From Sporosarcina cascadiensis (lineage in GTDB: Bacteria > Bacillota > Bacilli > Bacillales_A > Planococcaceae): a DNA stretch of 64,000 nt. The DNA is taken from positions 1-64,000 of the forward strand of contig NZ_WHVV01000008.1 in NCBI RefSeq assembly GCF_009650995.1, written 5' to 3'. Below are positions 1 to 9,269 of the stretch, piece after piece (position 1 is the stretch's first letter; each line of letters begins with the position of its first letter). Position numbers and translations under genes: made by a program. Below the pieces are notes generated by a model, which saw only the letters and a program-made list of their open reading frames with translations, had not been told where the DNA came from and made no database searches.

Positions 1-60
1 CAAACTGTATTTCGTTAACGTTTTGCTGTTCAGTTTTCAAGGTTCATTTGGTTTGTCCTG
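1..60 (-). other. rRNA operon leader (16S upstream side), leaves the window
   Basis: Read on the minus strand, this stretch contains CCTTGAAAACTGAACA, a sequence typical of the leader just upstream of Bacillales rRNA genes. It lies downstream of two promoter-like sites and of ygxA, the position rrnD holds in B. subtilis. The rRNA genes themselves would be to the left, outside the window. Confidence 0.65.
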
Positions 61-76
61 CAAAAGCGACTTCTCT

Positions 77-205
77 AATCTACCATATCTTCTTTACGCT
101 CGTCAAGCATTTTTTAAAATGTTTTTTTGAGCGTGTTGCGCGCTGTAAGTTCGTTTCCCTCAAGCGACATTCATTATATTAACATGCTCTTGTTTCTAAA
201 GTCAA
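77..205 (-). promoter_or_regulatory. Tandem promoters of a leftward rRNA operon
   Basis: Two sigma-A-like promoters read leftwards. The first has TTGACT (200-205) and TAATAT (176-181), spacing 18. The second has TTGACG (101-106) and TAGATT (77-82), spacing 18. Tandem promoters followed by the rRNA leader motif fit an rrn operon. Start sites are not known. Confidence 0.55.
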
Positions 206-214
206 CAACTTTTC

Positions 215-248
215 TAAAAAAGTTATAGAGCGATTGACAAACCGCTCT
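215..248 (-). terminator. Terminator after ygxA
   Basis: A 6-bp stem (AGAGCG/CGCTCT) overlaps the ygxA stop and is followed on the minus strand by a T-rich run. It would separate ygxA transcription from the rRNA promoters. Confidence 0.5.
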
Positions 249-1128
249 ACAATACATTTCTTCCTCTTATTGACCTGTACTGTCTATGATACAGCAACTC
301 ATTTTTTGAAGGTATACAAATAATTTCAATCAGTTGCTTATCCACCAGATACTCAATAAAAAACTCAAGGTTTGAGGAATACAGCGAAAGCTCTTGATAA
401 TCATACAGTTCCTGGATAGTCCAGGAATCTTTTTGGTCAAGTATATTCAACAGATGCTCTGAAGCTTCGTTGGTGTAGTTATGGATAAAAAATTCACTTG
501 CCAGAAATACTAAGTCCAGCCGTTTCTCCAAATCTTCTTCGCTGCCTATCAATTCTTCATATAACTTATAAACGGAAGGATCTACTTTCTTCATTTGGGA
601 CCATGCAGTTTTCTCAGGCAGCGTATTATGCTTAATCGCAACCATTCTCGCCAGATACCGCAGACAATTCAGAGCGTTAATATAAGAATCCATGTATTGT
701 TTTCTTTCAAAATGAATTTTCCCTTCATTATAAGCGCGAATCATTTTTGCAAGTTCCATCCCCATTTTTACGCTTCTGCCGAAAAGCGGTTCTTCAGACA
801 GACGCTGTTTCAGACGTTCTGCATATTCATCTCTATCAAAATAAATCTTTCCTAAGATCAGCCAGTCGATGATTTTTTTATTCGTCCCTACCAGCAGCCA
901 ATGTGTTAATTGCTTCTCACTGATTGTATGCATTGCCGCTTTACGCTCTCCGTCAGTATAGTGCTTCGTTTGAATTGGCATTTCATTGTTGGAAGAGATA
1001 ATGAAGAGAACCTCATCGAATGCATCTGTAATTGGATCATCCGTTCTTTGGTTTTCTATAAGAAGCACACTTAACGTATCTGTTTGACTTGCTCGCTCCT
1101 GGTATATCGGCCTTAACATTTGTTCCAC
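247..1128 (-). CDS. ygxA: Nucleotidyltransferase-like protein YgxA
   Basis: This 293-residue soluble protein matches the Bacillales YgxA family, described as nucleotidyltransferase-like; its substrate is not established. The start is a GTG 7 nt after GGAGG; an ATG three codons further in is worse placed. No membrane segment or signal peptide is visible. It is divergent from ygzB and its stop is followed by a hairpin and the rRNA promoters. B. subtilis has the same order (perR, ygzB, ygxA, rrnD), which supports the identification. Confidence 0.8.
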   Translation of the reverse strand: MEQMLRPIYQERASQTDTLSVLLIENQRTDDPITDAFDEVLFIISSNNEMPIQTKHYTDGERKAAMHTISEKQLTHWLLVGTNKKIIDWLILGKIYFDRDEYAERLKQRLSEEPLFGRSVKMGMELAKMIRAYNEGKIHFERKQYMDSYINALNCLRYLARMVAIKHNTLPEKTAWSQMKKVDPSVYKLYEELIGSEEDLEKRLDLVFLASEFFIHNYTNEASEHLLNILDQKDSWTIQELYDYQELSLYSSNLEFFIEYLVDKQLIEIICIPSKNELLYHRQYRSIRGRNVL

Positions 1129-1275
1129 ATCTTCGCCTCCCAGTACTTTCTTGATCGTCTCGAATACTCTATTTCGACGATTTCACATAAAATCCTTTAA
1201 TTAAAGAGAGTTTGTACTGCATTTATTTAAGAATATGATATATTAGGTGAGGATAGTGTGAGGAGGATATTTTAG

Positions 1276-1644
1276 ATGAAACCATATAAAAATAAAATAA
1301 ATCGCATCCGTTCATTTGCTTTGTCGCTCATTTTCATCGGAGTCGTCATTATGTATATCGGTATTTTCTTCCGTAAAAATGAAATTGTCATGCTGATTTT
1401 CATGTTCCTGGGTGTGCTCGCCATCATCGCAAGTACAGTTGTTTACGCTTGGATCGGAACTCTTTCCACGCGAGCCGTCAGAATTAAATGTCCGAATTGC
1501 GGTAAGCACACAAAAATGCTGGGCCGCGTGGATATGTGCGGGCATTGCCGTGAGCCGCTGACACTGGATCCAGAATTAGAAGGCAAAGAGTTTGACGTAT
1601 CGTACAATAAAACAAAAATGCCTCATGATGAGTCATCAAAATAA
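1276..1644 (+). CDS. ygzB: UPF0295 membrane protein YgzB with zinc ribbon
   Basis: The 122-residue protein has two membrane segments (about residues 11-32 and 37-58) followed by a cytosolic zinc-ribbon with C72, C75, C88 and C91 (CPNC and CGHC). This is the UPF0295/YgzB family, of unknown function. The ATG is preceded by GTGAGGAGGATATTTTAG, a strong ribosome site. It is convergent with perR and shares a terminator with it. Confidence 0.88.
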   Translation: MKPYKNKINRIRSFALSLIFIGVVIMYIGIFFRKNEIVMLIFMFLGVLAIIASTVVYAWIGTLSTRAVRIKCPNCGKHTKMLGRVDMCGHCREPLTLDPELEGKEFDVSYNKTKMPHDESSK

Positions 1645-1678
1645 AAAGAGTGCAGGCTCTATGAGCTGCACTCTTTTT
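1643..1678. terminator. Bidirectional terminator ygzB/perR
   Basis: A 13-bp stem AAAAAGAGTGCAG/CTGCACTCTTTTT sits between the convergent stops of ygzB and perR and provides a T-run on both strands. Confidence 0.9.
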
Positions 1679-2123
1679 ATTTTGCTTCTGTTTGTTGGGC
1701 TGCTGCACATTCCGGACATGTACCGTAAACTTCCAAACGGTGTGAATTCACTTTAAATCCTGTTACATGTGCGGCCAGCCGTTCCACTTCCTCAAGACCC
1801 GGATGATGGAAATCAACAATTTTTCCGCAATCGTCACAAATAATATGGTAATGATCATGTGTAACAAAATCGAAGCGGCTTGAAGCATCCCCGTAGGTCA
1901 GCTCTTTTACAAGTCCGGAATTCTGAAATACACGTAAATTATTATAGACCGTTGCGACACTCATATTAGGAAAATCCGCTTCAAGTGCTTTGTAAATTTC
2001 ATCTGCTGTCGGGTGAGTATGAGAAGTGATCAAATATTCAAGAATGGCATGTCTCTGCGGAGTGATTCTAACACCGCTTTCTTTCAATGTTACAAGCGCA
2101 TCTTTCAAAACTATTCCCGGCAT
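1677..2123 (-). CDS. perR: Peroxide-responsive repressor PerR
   Basis: Fur-family, metal-dependent transcription repressor of 148 residues that senses hydrogen peroxide by iron-catalysed histidine oxidation. The numbering matches B. subtilis PerR: metal-sensing H37, D85, H91, H93 and D104 are all present, as are the structural zinc cysteines C96, C99, C136 and C139. D104 favours PerR over Fur or Zur. The ATG follows GAGGTG by 7 nt; an upstream in-frame start would add five residues without a ribosome site. A perfect PerR box lies just upstream, so autoregulation is likely. Confidence 0.95.
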   Translation of the reverse strand: MPGIVLKDALVTLKESGVRITPQRHAILEYLITSHTHPTADEIYKALEADFPNMSVATVYNNLRVFQNSGLVKELTYGDASSRFDFVTHDHYHIICDDCGKIVDFHHPGLEEVERLAAHVTGFKVNSHRLEVYGTCPECAAAQQTEAK

Positions 2124-2156
2124 CGTAATGCACCTCACTTCATAAAGATTACTTCT

Positions 2157-2171
2157 TTATAATCATTATAA
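2157..2171. promoter_or_regulatory. PerR box upstream of perR
   Basis: TTATAATCATTATAA is a perfect 7-1-7 inverted repeat identical to the published PerR consensus. It begins 34 bp upstream of the perR start codon and points to autorepression. Confidence 0.9.
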
Positions 2172-2245
2172 TTAGTTTACTCAATGAAGGGTGCAAATGT
2201 CAACTTTTGTGCTGACTTTTATGAATTACATGCCATGAATACTTA

Positions 2246-3190
2246 TCAATAGCCTTTGTCCAAATCCACCTGATTGATCAGTTTGCGATCTCCTGTCATC
2301 CATTTATCCAGATTCGTTTCCATAATATCAAGTGAACGTTTAATATACTGGCCCGATAAACTGGACATATGAGGTGACACCGTACAATTCGGAAGACTCC
2401 AGAGCGGGCTAACTTCAGGAAGCGGTTCTTCTTCGAAAACATCGAGAACAGCATGATGAATTTCATTGTTTTCTAATGCTTCCATAATAGTTTGAGTCTT
2501 CACGGCATCCCCTCTTCCGACATTCACAAAGATTGCGGATTCTTTCATCGCTTTGAAATGCTCAGGCTGATAAATCCATTTAGTTTCTTCAGTACTCGGC
2601 AAAATAGATATCACATAGTCTGCATCGGGGAGTCTGTCCAGCAGAGCCGGCATCTTAATTGTTTCATCCATAGATTCAACTTCATGACCCGAACGGTTGC
2701 AGCCGATTGTATGAACGCGGAACGCCTGCAGCAGTCTTCCAATTTCGCCGCCGATTGCGCCGGTTCCTACAATCAGTGCTGTCGAGCCATTTACTTCCCC
2801 GGGTATTTTATCGAGCTTCCACTTTTTTTCTGCCTGTCTTTCGTATATACCGGGCAGGCCTCTATCCAGTGATAAAAGATGAGCAAGCACCGATTCAGCC
2901 AGAGGAGCTTTATGGACGCCTCTTGAGTTTGTCACGATAACACCTTTTCTTTCCAACGCTTTCAGCGGCAAATCATTGACACCGACCGCTGCAACCATCA
3001 CCCACTTCAGTTCCTCGGCTCTTTCGACGATCGCTTCAGTCAGGTCGCCTCCCTCTGTCGCAATCACGTCCGCATCTTCTATTGAAGCTTCTTCGATGGA
3101 AGACACATATACAAATTCTGCGTCAGGAAACCTCTGCTCGAGTTTTTCTTTAAAAGCAGATTTAATTCTGAATGTGAAAACAATCTTCAT
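2246..3190 (-). CDS. D-2-hydroxyacid dehydrogenase
   Basis: A 314-residue NAD(P)-dependent D-isomer-specific 2-hydroxyacid dehydrogenase. It shows the Rossmann motif GTGAIGGEIG near the middle, then the catalytic Arg (NVGRGD), Glu (DVFEEEPLP) and His (SPHMSS) in the family order. The true start is the ATG preceded by GGGGAGG; an upstream reading would run into bcp. Only 2 nt separate it from the bcp stop, so the two are probably co-transcribed. The substrate cannot be read from the sequence; this is not SerA, as no ACT domain follows. Confidence 0.85.
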   Translation of the reverse strand: MKIVFTFRIKSAFKEKLEQRFPDAEFVYVSSIEEASIEDADVIATEGGDLTEAIVERAEELKWVMVAAVGVNDLPLKALERKGVIVTNSRGVHKAPLAESVLAHLLSLDRGLPGIYERQAEKKWKLDKIPGEVNGSTALIVGTGAIGGEIGRLLQAFRVHTIGCNRSGHEVESMDETIKMPALLDRLPDADYVISILPSTEETKWIYQPEHFKAMKESAIFVNVGRGDAVKTQTIMEALENNEIHHAVLDVFEEEPLPEVSPLWSLPNCTVSPHMSSLSGQYIKRSLDIMETNLDKWMTGDRKLINQVDLDKGY

Positions 3191-3192
3191 AG

Positions 3193-3672
3193 TCAGGCCT
3201 CCCCAATTAATTGCTGCAACGTTGCAAGCGCGTCTTCCACATGCCCCTTCACTCGAACTTTCCGCCACTCTTTTACTACTGTGCCGGTCGGATCGATCAG
3301 GAATGTTGAACGCTCAATTCCCATATATTCTTTACCGAAGTTCTTCTTCAATTTCCACACCCCGTATTGTTCAGCGACCGCATGATTTTCGTCGACAAGC
3401 AACGAAAACGGCAGACCATGTTTTTCAATGAACTTCTGGTGTGATGCTTCTTTGTCGGGACTGACGCCTAAAATCACTGCATTCAATTTTTCAAAGTCAT
3501 TCATATTATCACGAAAATCACATGCCTCTGTCGTACAGCCAGGTGTTGAATCTTTCGGATAAAAATACAGCACCACATACTTTTCACCTTTAAAGCTCTC
3601 TAAAGAAACTTCTTTCCCATTTTCATTCGGCAAAGAGAATACCGGTGCATGCAATCCTTCCAATTTATCCAT
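3193..3672 (-). CDS. bcp: Thioredoxin-dependent thiol peroxidase (Bcp/PrxQ)
   Basis: Cytosolic peroxiredoxin of 159 residues that reduces hydroperoxides using thioredoxin. The peroxidatic C46 lies in the conserved TPGCT context and a second cysteine, C51, five residues on is the typical PrxQ resolving residue. Length is normal for the family. In B. subtilis the homologue ygaF sits next to gsaB and near perR as here. The upstream AGGAGG-like site precedes the ATG. Confidence 0.93.
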   Translation of the reverse strand: MDKLEGLHAPVFSLPNENGKEVSLESFKGEKYVVLYFYPKDSTPGCTTEACDFRDNMNDFEKLNAVILGVSPDKEASHQKFIEKHGLPFSLLVDENHAVAEQYGVWKLKKNFGKEYMGIERSTFLIDPTGTVVKEWRKVRVKGHVEDALATLQQLIGEA

Positions 3673-3845
3673 AGAAAATCCTCCTCAATAAGTAATGAAA
3701 TGTTCATCTTCTAAACTTCTTTCACACTTATCGTAGCTGAAATACTTATACTTTTCAATTTACTGCAATAGGTTCTGAAGGTGGAGACTTAAGGGGGAAT
3801 AGTGCTAAAATAGAGAGCGTATAATTGATTTGGAGGAATTCACTT

Positions 3846-5135
3846 ATGAACCGTAAAAACTCAGAAGCAATCTACGCCGAAGCATGTGAACATATTGTCG
3901 GAGGCGTTAACAGCCCATCCCGCGGATACAAGGCGGTTGGCGGCGGAGCTCCCACTGTTATGGACCGCGCGCAAGGTGCTTATTTTTATGATGTAGACGG
4001 CAATCGATATATCGACTATTTAGGAGCGTACGGACCGATCATTACAGGACACGCACATCCTCATATTACAAAAGCAATCACAAAAGCGGCTGAAAACGGC
4101 ATATTATACGGGACACCAACCCGCCACGAAGTGAAGTTTGCCAAAATGCTGAAAGACGCGATACCCGGAATGGATAAGGTTCGCTTCGTCAATTCCGGGA
4201 CAGAAGCCGTCATGACGACAATTCGTGTTTCACGCGCCTTCACCGGACGTACAAAGATCATGAAATTCGCCGGCTGCTATCACGGCCACTCGGATCTCGT
4301 GCTTGTCGCTGCAGGTTCAGGACCAGCAACACTCGGTATTCCTGACTCAGCCGGGGTGCCTGCATCCATCGCCAAAGAAGTCATCACCATTCCATTTAAC
4401 GATCCTGACAGTTACAGAGCCGCAATGGATCAATGGGGAGATGAGCTTGCTTGTATTCTAATTGAACCGATTGTCGGTAACTTTGGTATCGTAGAGCCGA
4501 ATGAAGGTTTTCTTGAACTTGTTCATGAGTTAGCTGCCTCTAAAGGTGTGCTGACAGTCTACGATGAAGTCATAACTGCATTCCGTTTTCATTACGGCGC
4601 CGCACAAACCATGCTTGGTCTGCAGCCGGACTTGACGGCTTTCGGTAAAATCATCGGAGGCGGCCTGCCGATTGGCGCATATGGCGGCAAGAAAGAGATC
4701 ATGGAACAGGTTGCCCCGCTCGGGCCTGCATATCAGGCAGGAACAATGGCTGGGAATCCAGCTTCTATTCTGTCAGGCATTGCCTGTCTCGAAGTACTGC
4801 AGGAGCCCGGTGTCTACGAAGAAATGGATCGACTCGGCGGTATCTTGGAAGAAGGAATTTTACAGCTGGCGAAGAAACACGGCATCAAAATGACGATTAA
4901 CCGCTTAGGCGGCGCATTGACTCTCTTCTTCACAGATGTGACGGTTAACAACTACCAGCAGGCTGAAGATACGGACGGCGAGATGTTTGGGCGTTTCTTC
5001 AAAGAAATGCTGAAAAACGGCATCAACCTTGCCCCTTCGAAGTATGAAGCATGGTTCCTGACTACTGCGCATACAGAAGAGGATGTAAAGGAAACATTGG
5101 AAGCCGTCGACCGTTCATTTAACGCAATAGCGTAA
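3846..5135 (+). CDS. gsaB: Glutamate-1-semialdehyde 2,1-aminomutase
   Basis: A PLP enzyme of 429 residues that converts glutamate-1-semialdehyde to 5-aminolevulinate in heme synthesis. The SGTEAVM phosphate-binding region, the YDEVIT aspartate and the PLP lysine K268 in FGKIIGGG are all visible. I chose the ATG at 3846 because TTGGAGGAA lies just before it. In Bacilli this is the second GSAM (GsaB), next to ygaE and bcp, while hemL stays in the hem operon; here too no other hem genes are near. Confidence 0.92.
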   Translation: MNRKNSEAIYAEACEHIVGGVNSPSRGYKAVGGGAPTVMDRAQGAYFYDVDGNRYIDYLGAYGPIITGHAHPHITKAITKAAENGILYGTPTRHEVKFAKMLKDAIPGMDKVRFVNSGTEAVMTTIRVSRAFTGRTKIMKFAGCYHGHSDLVLVAAGSGPATLGIPDSAGVPASIAKEVITIPFNDPDSYRAAMDQWGDELACILIEPIVGNFGIVEPNEGFLELVHELAASKGVLTVYDEVITAFRFHYGAAQTMLGLQPDLTAFGKIIGGGLPIGAYGGKKEIMEQVAPLGPAYQAGTMAGNPASILSGIACLEVLQEPGVYEEMDRLGGILEEGILQLAKKHGIKMTINRLGGALTLFFTDVTVNNYQQAEDTDGEMFGRFFKEMLKNGINLAPSKYEAWFLTTAHTEEDVKETLEAVDRSFNAIA

Positions 5136-5208
5136 CGAATGCATTGACCGTCTTGCAGCAATATTGTAAAGTAGCAAAAAAGAGCTTTTTCAGGAAAGGA
5201 ATTACCCA

Positions 5209-6288
5209 ATGAAACTTGGTGCCCGCGTCTTCAAAACGGGTATTGCGATTGTCATCGCCTTATTTATTGCACAATTACTGGAGCTGCCAACCGCAGTATT
5301 TGCAGGAATTGCAGCGATCTTCGCAATCCAGCCATCTATTTATAGATCGTATTTAACGATAGTGGAACAATTACAGGGGAATTTGATCGGCGCAACGGTG
5401 GCCGTTCTATTTACGCTGATTTTCGGTCCTCAGTTAATGATTGTCGGTTTGGCAGCCGTCATCGTCATGATCATCATGCTGAAGCTGGGTCTCGAAAAAT
5501 CGATTTCACTCGCGCTTGTCACAATGATTGCTGTCATGGAAGTAAAAGGAGATGACTTCTTAACTTTCGCTCTCCTGCGGGTCGCCACTATTTTAGTCGG
5601 TGTACTTGCGGCATTTCTAGTGAATTTAATTTTTATGCCGCCTAAATATGAAACCAAACTTTTTCAGGCGATTCACCAGGCGCAAGATGAGATTATTCGT
5701 TGGACGCGTTTAGCCGGCCGACAGGCTTCTGAGCATTCGGCCACTAAAAAATCACTTAGCAAGCTGAAAGAACGTCTGATTCAGATCGATCAGCTGTATC
5801 TGCTGTTTAAAGAAGAACGCAGTTATTTCAAGAAAACTTCCGCTGCCAAAGCAAGGCGGCTTGTCGTCTACAGGCAAATGATTGCAACGACACGGAGCAG
5901 TTATGATGTGCTGAAAAGACTGCATGAATTTGAGAATGAACTGATCAATTTGCCTGAACACTTCAGAATGATGATTCAGGAACGTCTCGAAGCATTGCTC
6001 GTCTATCATGAGCAGCTTCATTTGAAATTCGTCGGCAAGCTGAAAGCAGACCGCGATGAATCCGAACTGCATAACGAATTTATTCAGCGCCAGGAAGTAA
6101 TGGAGATTTTCGCCAAAGAAATCGCTATTACGAAAGAAGATGAAGAGTTTTCTGCCTATCATTTGCTCCATATCCTTTCTTCCATATTAAATTATGAAGA
6201 GCAGCTGGAGCATTTAGATACGCTAATGTCCTCTTATCAAACTCGCTATGAAGATGAAGAAAACACATTAGAAGATGAATTTTATTGA
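5209..6288 (+). CDS. ygaE: YgaE-type aromatic acid exporter family membrane protein
   Basis: This 359-residue protein has an N-terminal membrane domain of about five or six hydrophobic helices (residues 8-140) followed by a long charged, helical cytosolic domain, the layout of the ArAE/FUSC-like family (UPF0421/YgaE). Substrate is unknown. The ATG has a ribosome site AGGAAAGGA. It lies 73 nt after gsaB in the same direction, probably as a transcription unit, and ends in a perfect terminator. Confidence 0.8.
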   Translation: MKLGARVFKTGIAIVIALFIAQLLELPTAVFAGIAAIFAIQPSIYRSYLTIVEQLQGNLIGATVAVLFTLIFGPQLMIVGLAAVIVMIIMLKLGLEKSISLALVTMIAVMEVKGDDFLTFALLRVATILVGVLAAFLVNLIFMPPKYETKLFQAIHQAQDEIIRWTRLAGRQASEHSATKKSLSKLKERLIQIDQLYLLFKEERSYFKKTSAAKARRLVVYRQMIATTRSSYDVLKRLHEFENELINLPEHFRMMIQERLEALLVYHEQLHLKFVGKLKADRDESELHNEFIQRQEVMEIFAKEIAITKEDEEFSAYHLLHILSSILNYEEQLEHLDTLMSSYQTRYEDEENTLEDEFY

Positions 6289-6327
6289 AAAACGCCGGTA
6301 TGAGAAATTTCTCATACCGGCGTTTTT
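6288..6327. terminator. Bidirectional terminator ygaE/ygaD
   Basis: A perfect 20-bp inverted repeat (arm begins AAAAACGCCGGTATGAG) ends both convergent genes. Confidence 0.95.
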
Positions 6328-6332
6328 TCTAA

Positions 6333-8075
6333 TTATCCCAGCTCTTGACGATTGAACAATCCAGCGTACGTCCCGTTCTTTTCCATCAATTCCCGGTGTG
6401 TTCCCGATTCTTTTAATTCGCCGTGGTCTATCACATAAATACAGTCTGCATGTGTAATAGTCGACAGACGGTGGGCTACGATCAGCGTCGTCCGTTCGTG
6501 TGCTAAACGATCAAGAGAATCCTGAATCAGCGCCTCACTTTCGAGATCCAGCGCAGATGTCGCTTCATCCAGGATCAGCAGTGCCGGATTTTTCAAAAAT
6601 ACCCTTGCAATTGCAATACGCTGTTTCTGCCCGCCAGATAATTTCACACCGCGTTCACCTACTCGTGTATCATAGCCTTCCGACAGTGCCTCAATGAATT
6701 CATGCGCGTTTGCAGCTTTAGCAGCTTCAATTACTTCTTCTTCTGTCGCTTCAGGCTTGCCCATCAAAATATTACTTTTGACAGAATCACTGAATAGAAT
6801 CGAATCCTGCAGTACCATCCCGATCTGATCGCGCACGGATTTTACGGTTACATCCCGGATATCTTTGCCGTCAATGCGTATGGCACCGGAAGTAACATCG
6901 TAAAAGCGCGGAATCAAACTGATGATCGTCGACTTTCCTCCCCCGCTCATCCCGACAAGGGCTGCTGTTTCTCCCGGACGGATTGTCAGGCTGATGTTTC
7001 TCAGCACTGCTTCTTCTTCATAAGCGAAAGAAACTTGATCGAACTGGATTTCTCCATCGATTGCCGGCAGCGGTTTGGCATTTGCTTTATCCACGATATC
7101 GTACTCTTCATTCATCAAATCAAGCACCCGGTCCATTGAAGCGAACGACTGTGTCAGTGAAGTGGATGCATTGACGAGTCTGCGGAGCGGAGAATAAAGT
7201 CGTTCAATGAATGCAATAAACGCAACCATAGTACCGACAGACAAAGAACCGTTGATCACTTGATAACCCGCATAGCCAATAACGAGCAGCGGTGCGACGT
7301 CTGTAATGGTATTCACCACAGCAAACGCTTTTGCATTCCATCTCGTATGGTCAATCGCGCGTTCCAGAAAGTTATTATTGACTTCGTCAAAACGTTCCTG
7401 CTCTTTATCCTCAATTGCGAAACTTTTGATGATACTCATGCCCGCCACCCGTTCATGCAGATAACTCTGCACATCAGCAAGTGCCTGCGAGCGTTTGCGT
7501 GTCAATTCACGAAGTTTCCCAAAGAAGTGCTTGACGCTGAATGCGTAAAACGGAAATGCCAGCAGTGTCACAAGTGTCAGATTCACATCCAGGGTCAGCA
7601 TGATACAGATGGCAATAATAATTGTGGCCAAGTCTAGCCAGACATTCATTAAGCCAATCATGACGAAGTTCTTTGTCTGCTCTACGTCATTGATCACTCT
7701 GGAGATGACTTCACCTGCCCGGGTATTCGAATAAAAACGCAGGCCCAGTTTCTGCAGATGCCCGTACAATGACTGACGGATATCAAATAGAATTTTATTA
7801 CTGACAAGCTGTGCATAGTATTGTCGGTAATATTCCACAGGCGGCCGAATTAAAAAGAATAATATCGTTGTGCCGCCCAGCCAATAAAATAAGTATTTTG
7901 TTTTATCAGGATCGGACATCGTCGGTGAACCGATAATGTCGTCAATGACGATTTTCATTAATAGCGGCAGAAATAAAGGAATTGCAAATTTTACAACCCC
8001 GATGAAAACTGTGAAAATAATCTGCCAGTTATAAGGCTTTACAAATTGAAGATAGCGTTTAATACTTTCGCCCAT
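6333..8075 (-). CDS. ygaD: ABC transporter, fused membrane and ATPase domains (YgaD)
   Basis: A 580-residue half-transporter exporter that would act as a dimer. The N-terminal six-helix exporter domain covers about residues 15-300, the nucleotide-binding domain about 340-570. It contains Walker [10 protein letters not shown], signature LSGGQKQR, Walker [13 protein letters not shown] and the switch His (VAHRLST). The ATG at 8075 follows TAGGAGG. Position and sequence match B. subtilis YgaD, often annotated as a multidrug/lipid exporter; substrate unknown. Confidence 0.9.
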   Translation of the reverse strand: MGESIKRYLQFVKPYNWQIIFTVFIGVVKFAIPLFLPLLMKIVIDDIIGSPTMSDPDKTKYLFYWLGGTTILFFLIRPPVEYYRQYYAQLVSNKILFDIRQSLYGHLQKLGLRFYSNTRAGEVISRVINDVEQTKNFVMIGLMNVWLDLATIIIAICIMLTLDVNLTLVTLLAFPFYAFSVKHFFGKLRELTRKRSQALADVQSYLHERVAGMSIIKSFAIEDKEQERFDEVNNNFLERAIDHTRWNAKAFAVVNTITDVAPLLVIGYAGYQVINGSLSVGTMVAFIAFIERLYSPLRRLVNASTSLTQSFASMDRVLDLMNEEYDIVDKANAKPLPAIDGEIQFDQVSFAYEEEAVLRNISLTIRPGETAALVGMSGGGKSTIISLIPRFYDVTSGAIRIDGKDIRDVTVKSVRDQIGMVLQDSILFSDSVKSNILMGKPEATEEEVIEAAKAANAHEFIEALSEGYDTRVGERGVKLSGGQKQRIAIARVFLKNPALLILDEATSALDLESEALIQDSLDRLAHERTTLIVAHRLSTITHADCIYVIDHGELKESGTHRELMEKNGTYAGLFNRQELG

Positions 8076-8089
8076 ATTGTGCCTCCTAC

Positions 8090-8123
8090 AAAAAAACCTG
8101 ACTCGCACAAAGGCAAGCAGGTT
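8090..8123 (-). terminator. Terminator between ygaC and ygaD
   Basis: Stem AACCTG/CAGGTT extended by CTTGC/GCGAG, followed by seven T on the minus strand. It ends ygaC transcription just before the ygaD ribosome site. Confidence 0.75.
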
Positions 8124-8128
8124 GTTCT

Positions 8129-8671
8129 TTACTCTTCCTGAAGCTGTTTATAAAACTCATACCGTGAAGTCCATACGTCGATGAAATCGGGTGCAAACGG
8201 ACCTTTTCTCTGCTTGATCCAGCCCAGCAATTGCGTTAAGTTTGCTTGCAGGATCTGATCGATGACTTCCGGATAATTCATTTGGCGCTTATGATCGGCA
8301 TACTCATCTTCGTCCAAAATCAAATAACTCATATCCGGGAACACTTTAACGTCTAAGTCATAATCAATATATTTCAAAGACTTTTCATCAAATACAAACG
8401 GTGAGCTCATGTTGACATAATAGTAAACGCCGTCTTCCCGCAGCATGCAGATGATATTAAACCAGTTTTCCGCATGAAAATAACAAATGGAAGGCTCACG
8501 CGTCAACCAAGTCCGGCCGTCTGATTCTGTCACAAGAGTTCGTTCATTTCCGCCAATGATAATGTTGCGGGTACCTTTTAAAACGAGCGTTTCCTGCCAG
8601 ACACGGTGAATCTTGCCGTTATGTTTGTAGCTGTGAATCTGAATCGTTTCTCCTTCTTTTGGGATTGCCAT
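8129..8671 (-). CDS. ygaC: DUF402 nucleoside tri/diphosphate phosphatase-like YgaC
   Basis: A 180-residue member of the DUF402/UPF0374 family; the staphylococcal member hydrolyses nucleoside tri- and diphosphates, so this activity is inferred. Family blocks [27 protein letters not shown] and KGPFAPDF are present. The start at 8671 (MAIPKEGET) matches the family N terminus and follows AAAGGTGG; eight extra upstream residues lack support. It is separated from ygaD by a terminator. Confidence 0.88.
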   Translation of the reverse strand: MAIPKEGETIQIHSYKHNGKIHRVWQETLVLKGTRNIIIGGNERTLVTESDGRTWLTREPSICYFHAENWFNIICMLREDGVYYYVNMSSPFVFDEKSLKYIDYDLDVKVFPDMSYLILDEDEYADHKRQMNYPEVIDQILQANLTQLLGWIKQRKGPFAPDFIDVWTSRYEFYKQLQEE

Positions 8672-8810
8672 TTTTTCTACCACCTTTGAGCCCAATGCCG
8701 CTGCCCTTGCTATCTGTTCATTATACCAACTGCTTTCCCAAATTTAAAACGATTCAACCAACTATTTCATATTTGCTTCATTTTCAAGGGACCGGAGAAC
8801 GTTTTTATGT

Positions 8811-8856
8811 ATAAGAAAACCGGTAGAAACGGCTTATATTAGCCATTTCTACCGGT
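8811..8856 (-). terminator. Terminator after sspE
   Basis: Fifteen-bp stem (ACCGGTAGAAACGGC and its complement, one mismatch) followed by TTTTCTT on the minus strand. Confidence 0.85.
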
Positions 8857-8871
8857 CGGCGATGTCCATAC

Positions 8872-9198
8872 TTACTCTGAACCTTTATATTGGTTCGCAC
8901 GTGCACCCGAAGCATTCTGCTTATTGGCTTCTGCTTGACGGTTCTGCTCTTTTACATGATTCACATCTGTTTCAGATGCATATTCCTCATTCATGGATGA
9001 CTGCATAGAAGAGGAAGCGGACTGCATTTTACCAGCAGACTGCGCATTTTGCTGACGGACCTGGTTCACGTCCGTTTCAGAAGCAAACTCTTCATTCATT
9101 GGCTGCTGCATAGCAGACTGCGCATTCTGTTGGCGCACTTGATTCGCATCTGTTTGAGATGGATCGTTCTGAGCATTGCGTTTTGGTTGCTTAGGCAT
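8872..9198 (-). CDS. sspE: Gamma-type small acid-soluble spore protein
   Basis: A 108-residue Gln/Asn/Ser/Ala-rich protein, the amino-acid reserve of the spore core. It holds two repeat units, each with the germination protease site E(F/Y)ASETDV followed by N(Q/H)V, as in B. subtilis SspE. It is slightly longer than the B. subtilis protein. A good GGAGGTG site precedes the ATG and a sigma-G-like promoter lies upstream, so forespore expression is expected. Its position next to ygaC is as in B. subtilis. This is the clearest sign that the organism forms endospores. Confidence 0.93.
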   Translation of the reverse strand: MPKQPKRNAQNDPSQTDANQVRQQNAQSAMQQPMNEEFASETDVNQVRQQNAQSAGKMQSASSSMQSSMNEEYASETDVNHVKEQNRQAEANKQNASGARANQYKGSE

Positions 9199-9221
9199 GG
9201 ATTATTCACCTCCGTGCCCCT

Positions 9222-9250
9222 TATGATGTCCACTGCACTCTTATTTATGC
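9222..9250 (-). promoter_or_regulatory. Sigma-G-like promoter of sspE
   Basis: GCATA (9246-9250) and CATCATA (9222-9228) are spaced by 17 bp on the minus strand, close to the sigma-G consensus GCATR and CATNNTA. They lie about 24 bp upstream of the sspE start. Confidence 0.6.
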
Positions 9251-9269
9251 ACTTAAAAACATGCAGTTT

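Noticed and set aside
595..855. Plus-strand ORF inside ygxA
   Set aside because: Antisense shadow of ygxA with no ribosome site or recognisable domain; the same holds for the other antisense frames in coding regions, e.g. 34787-35401 and 5752-6171.
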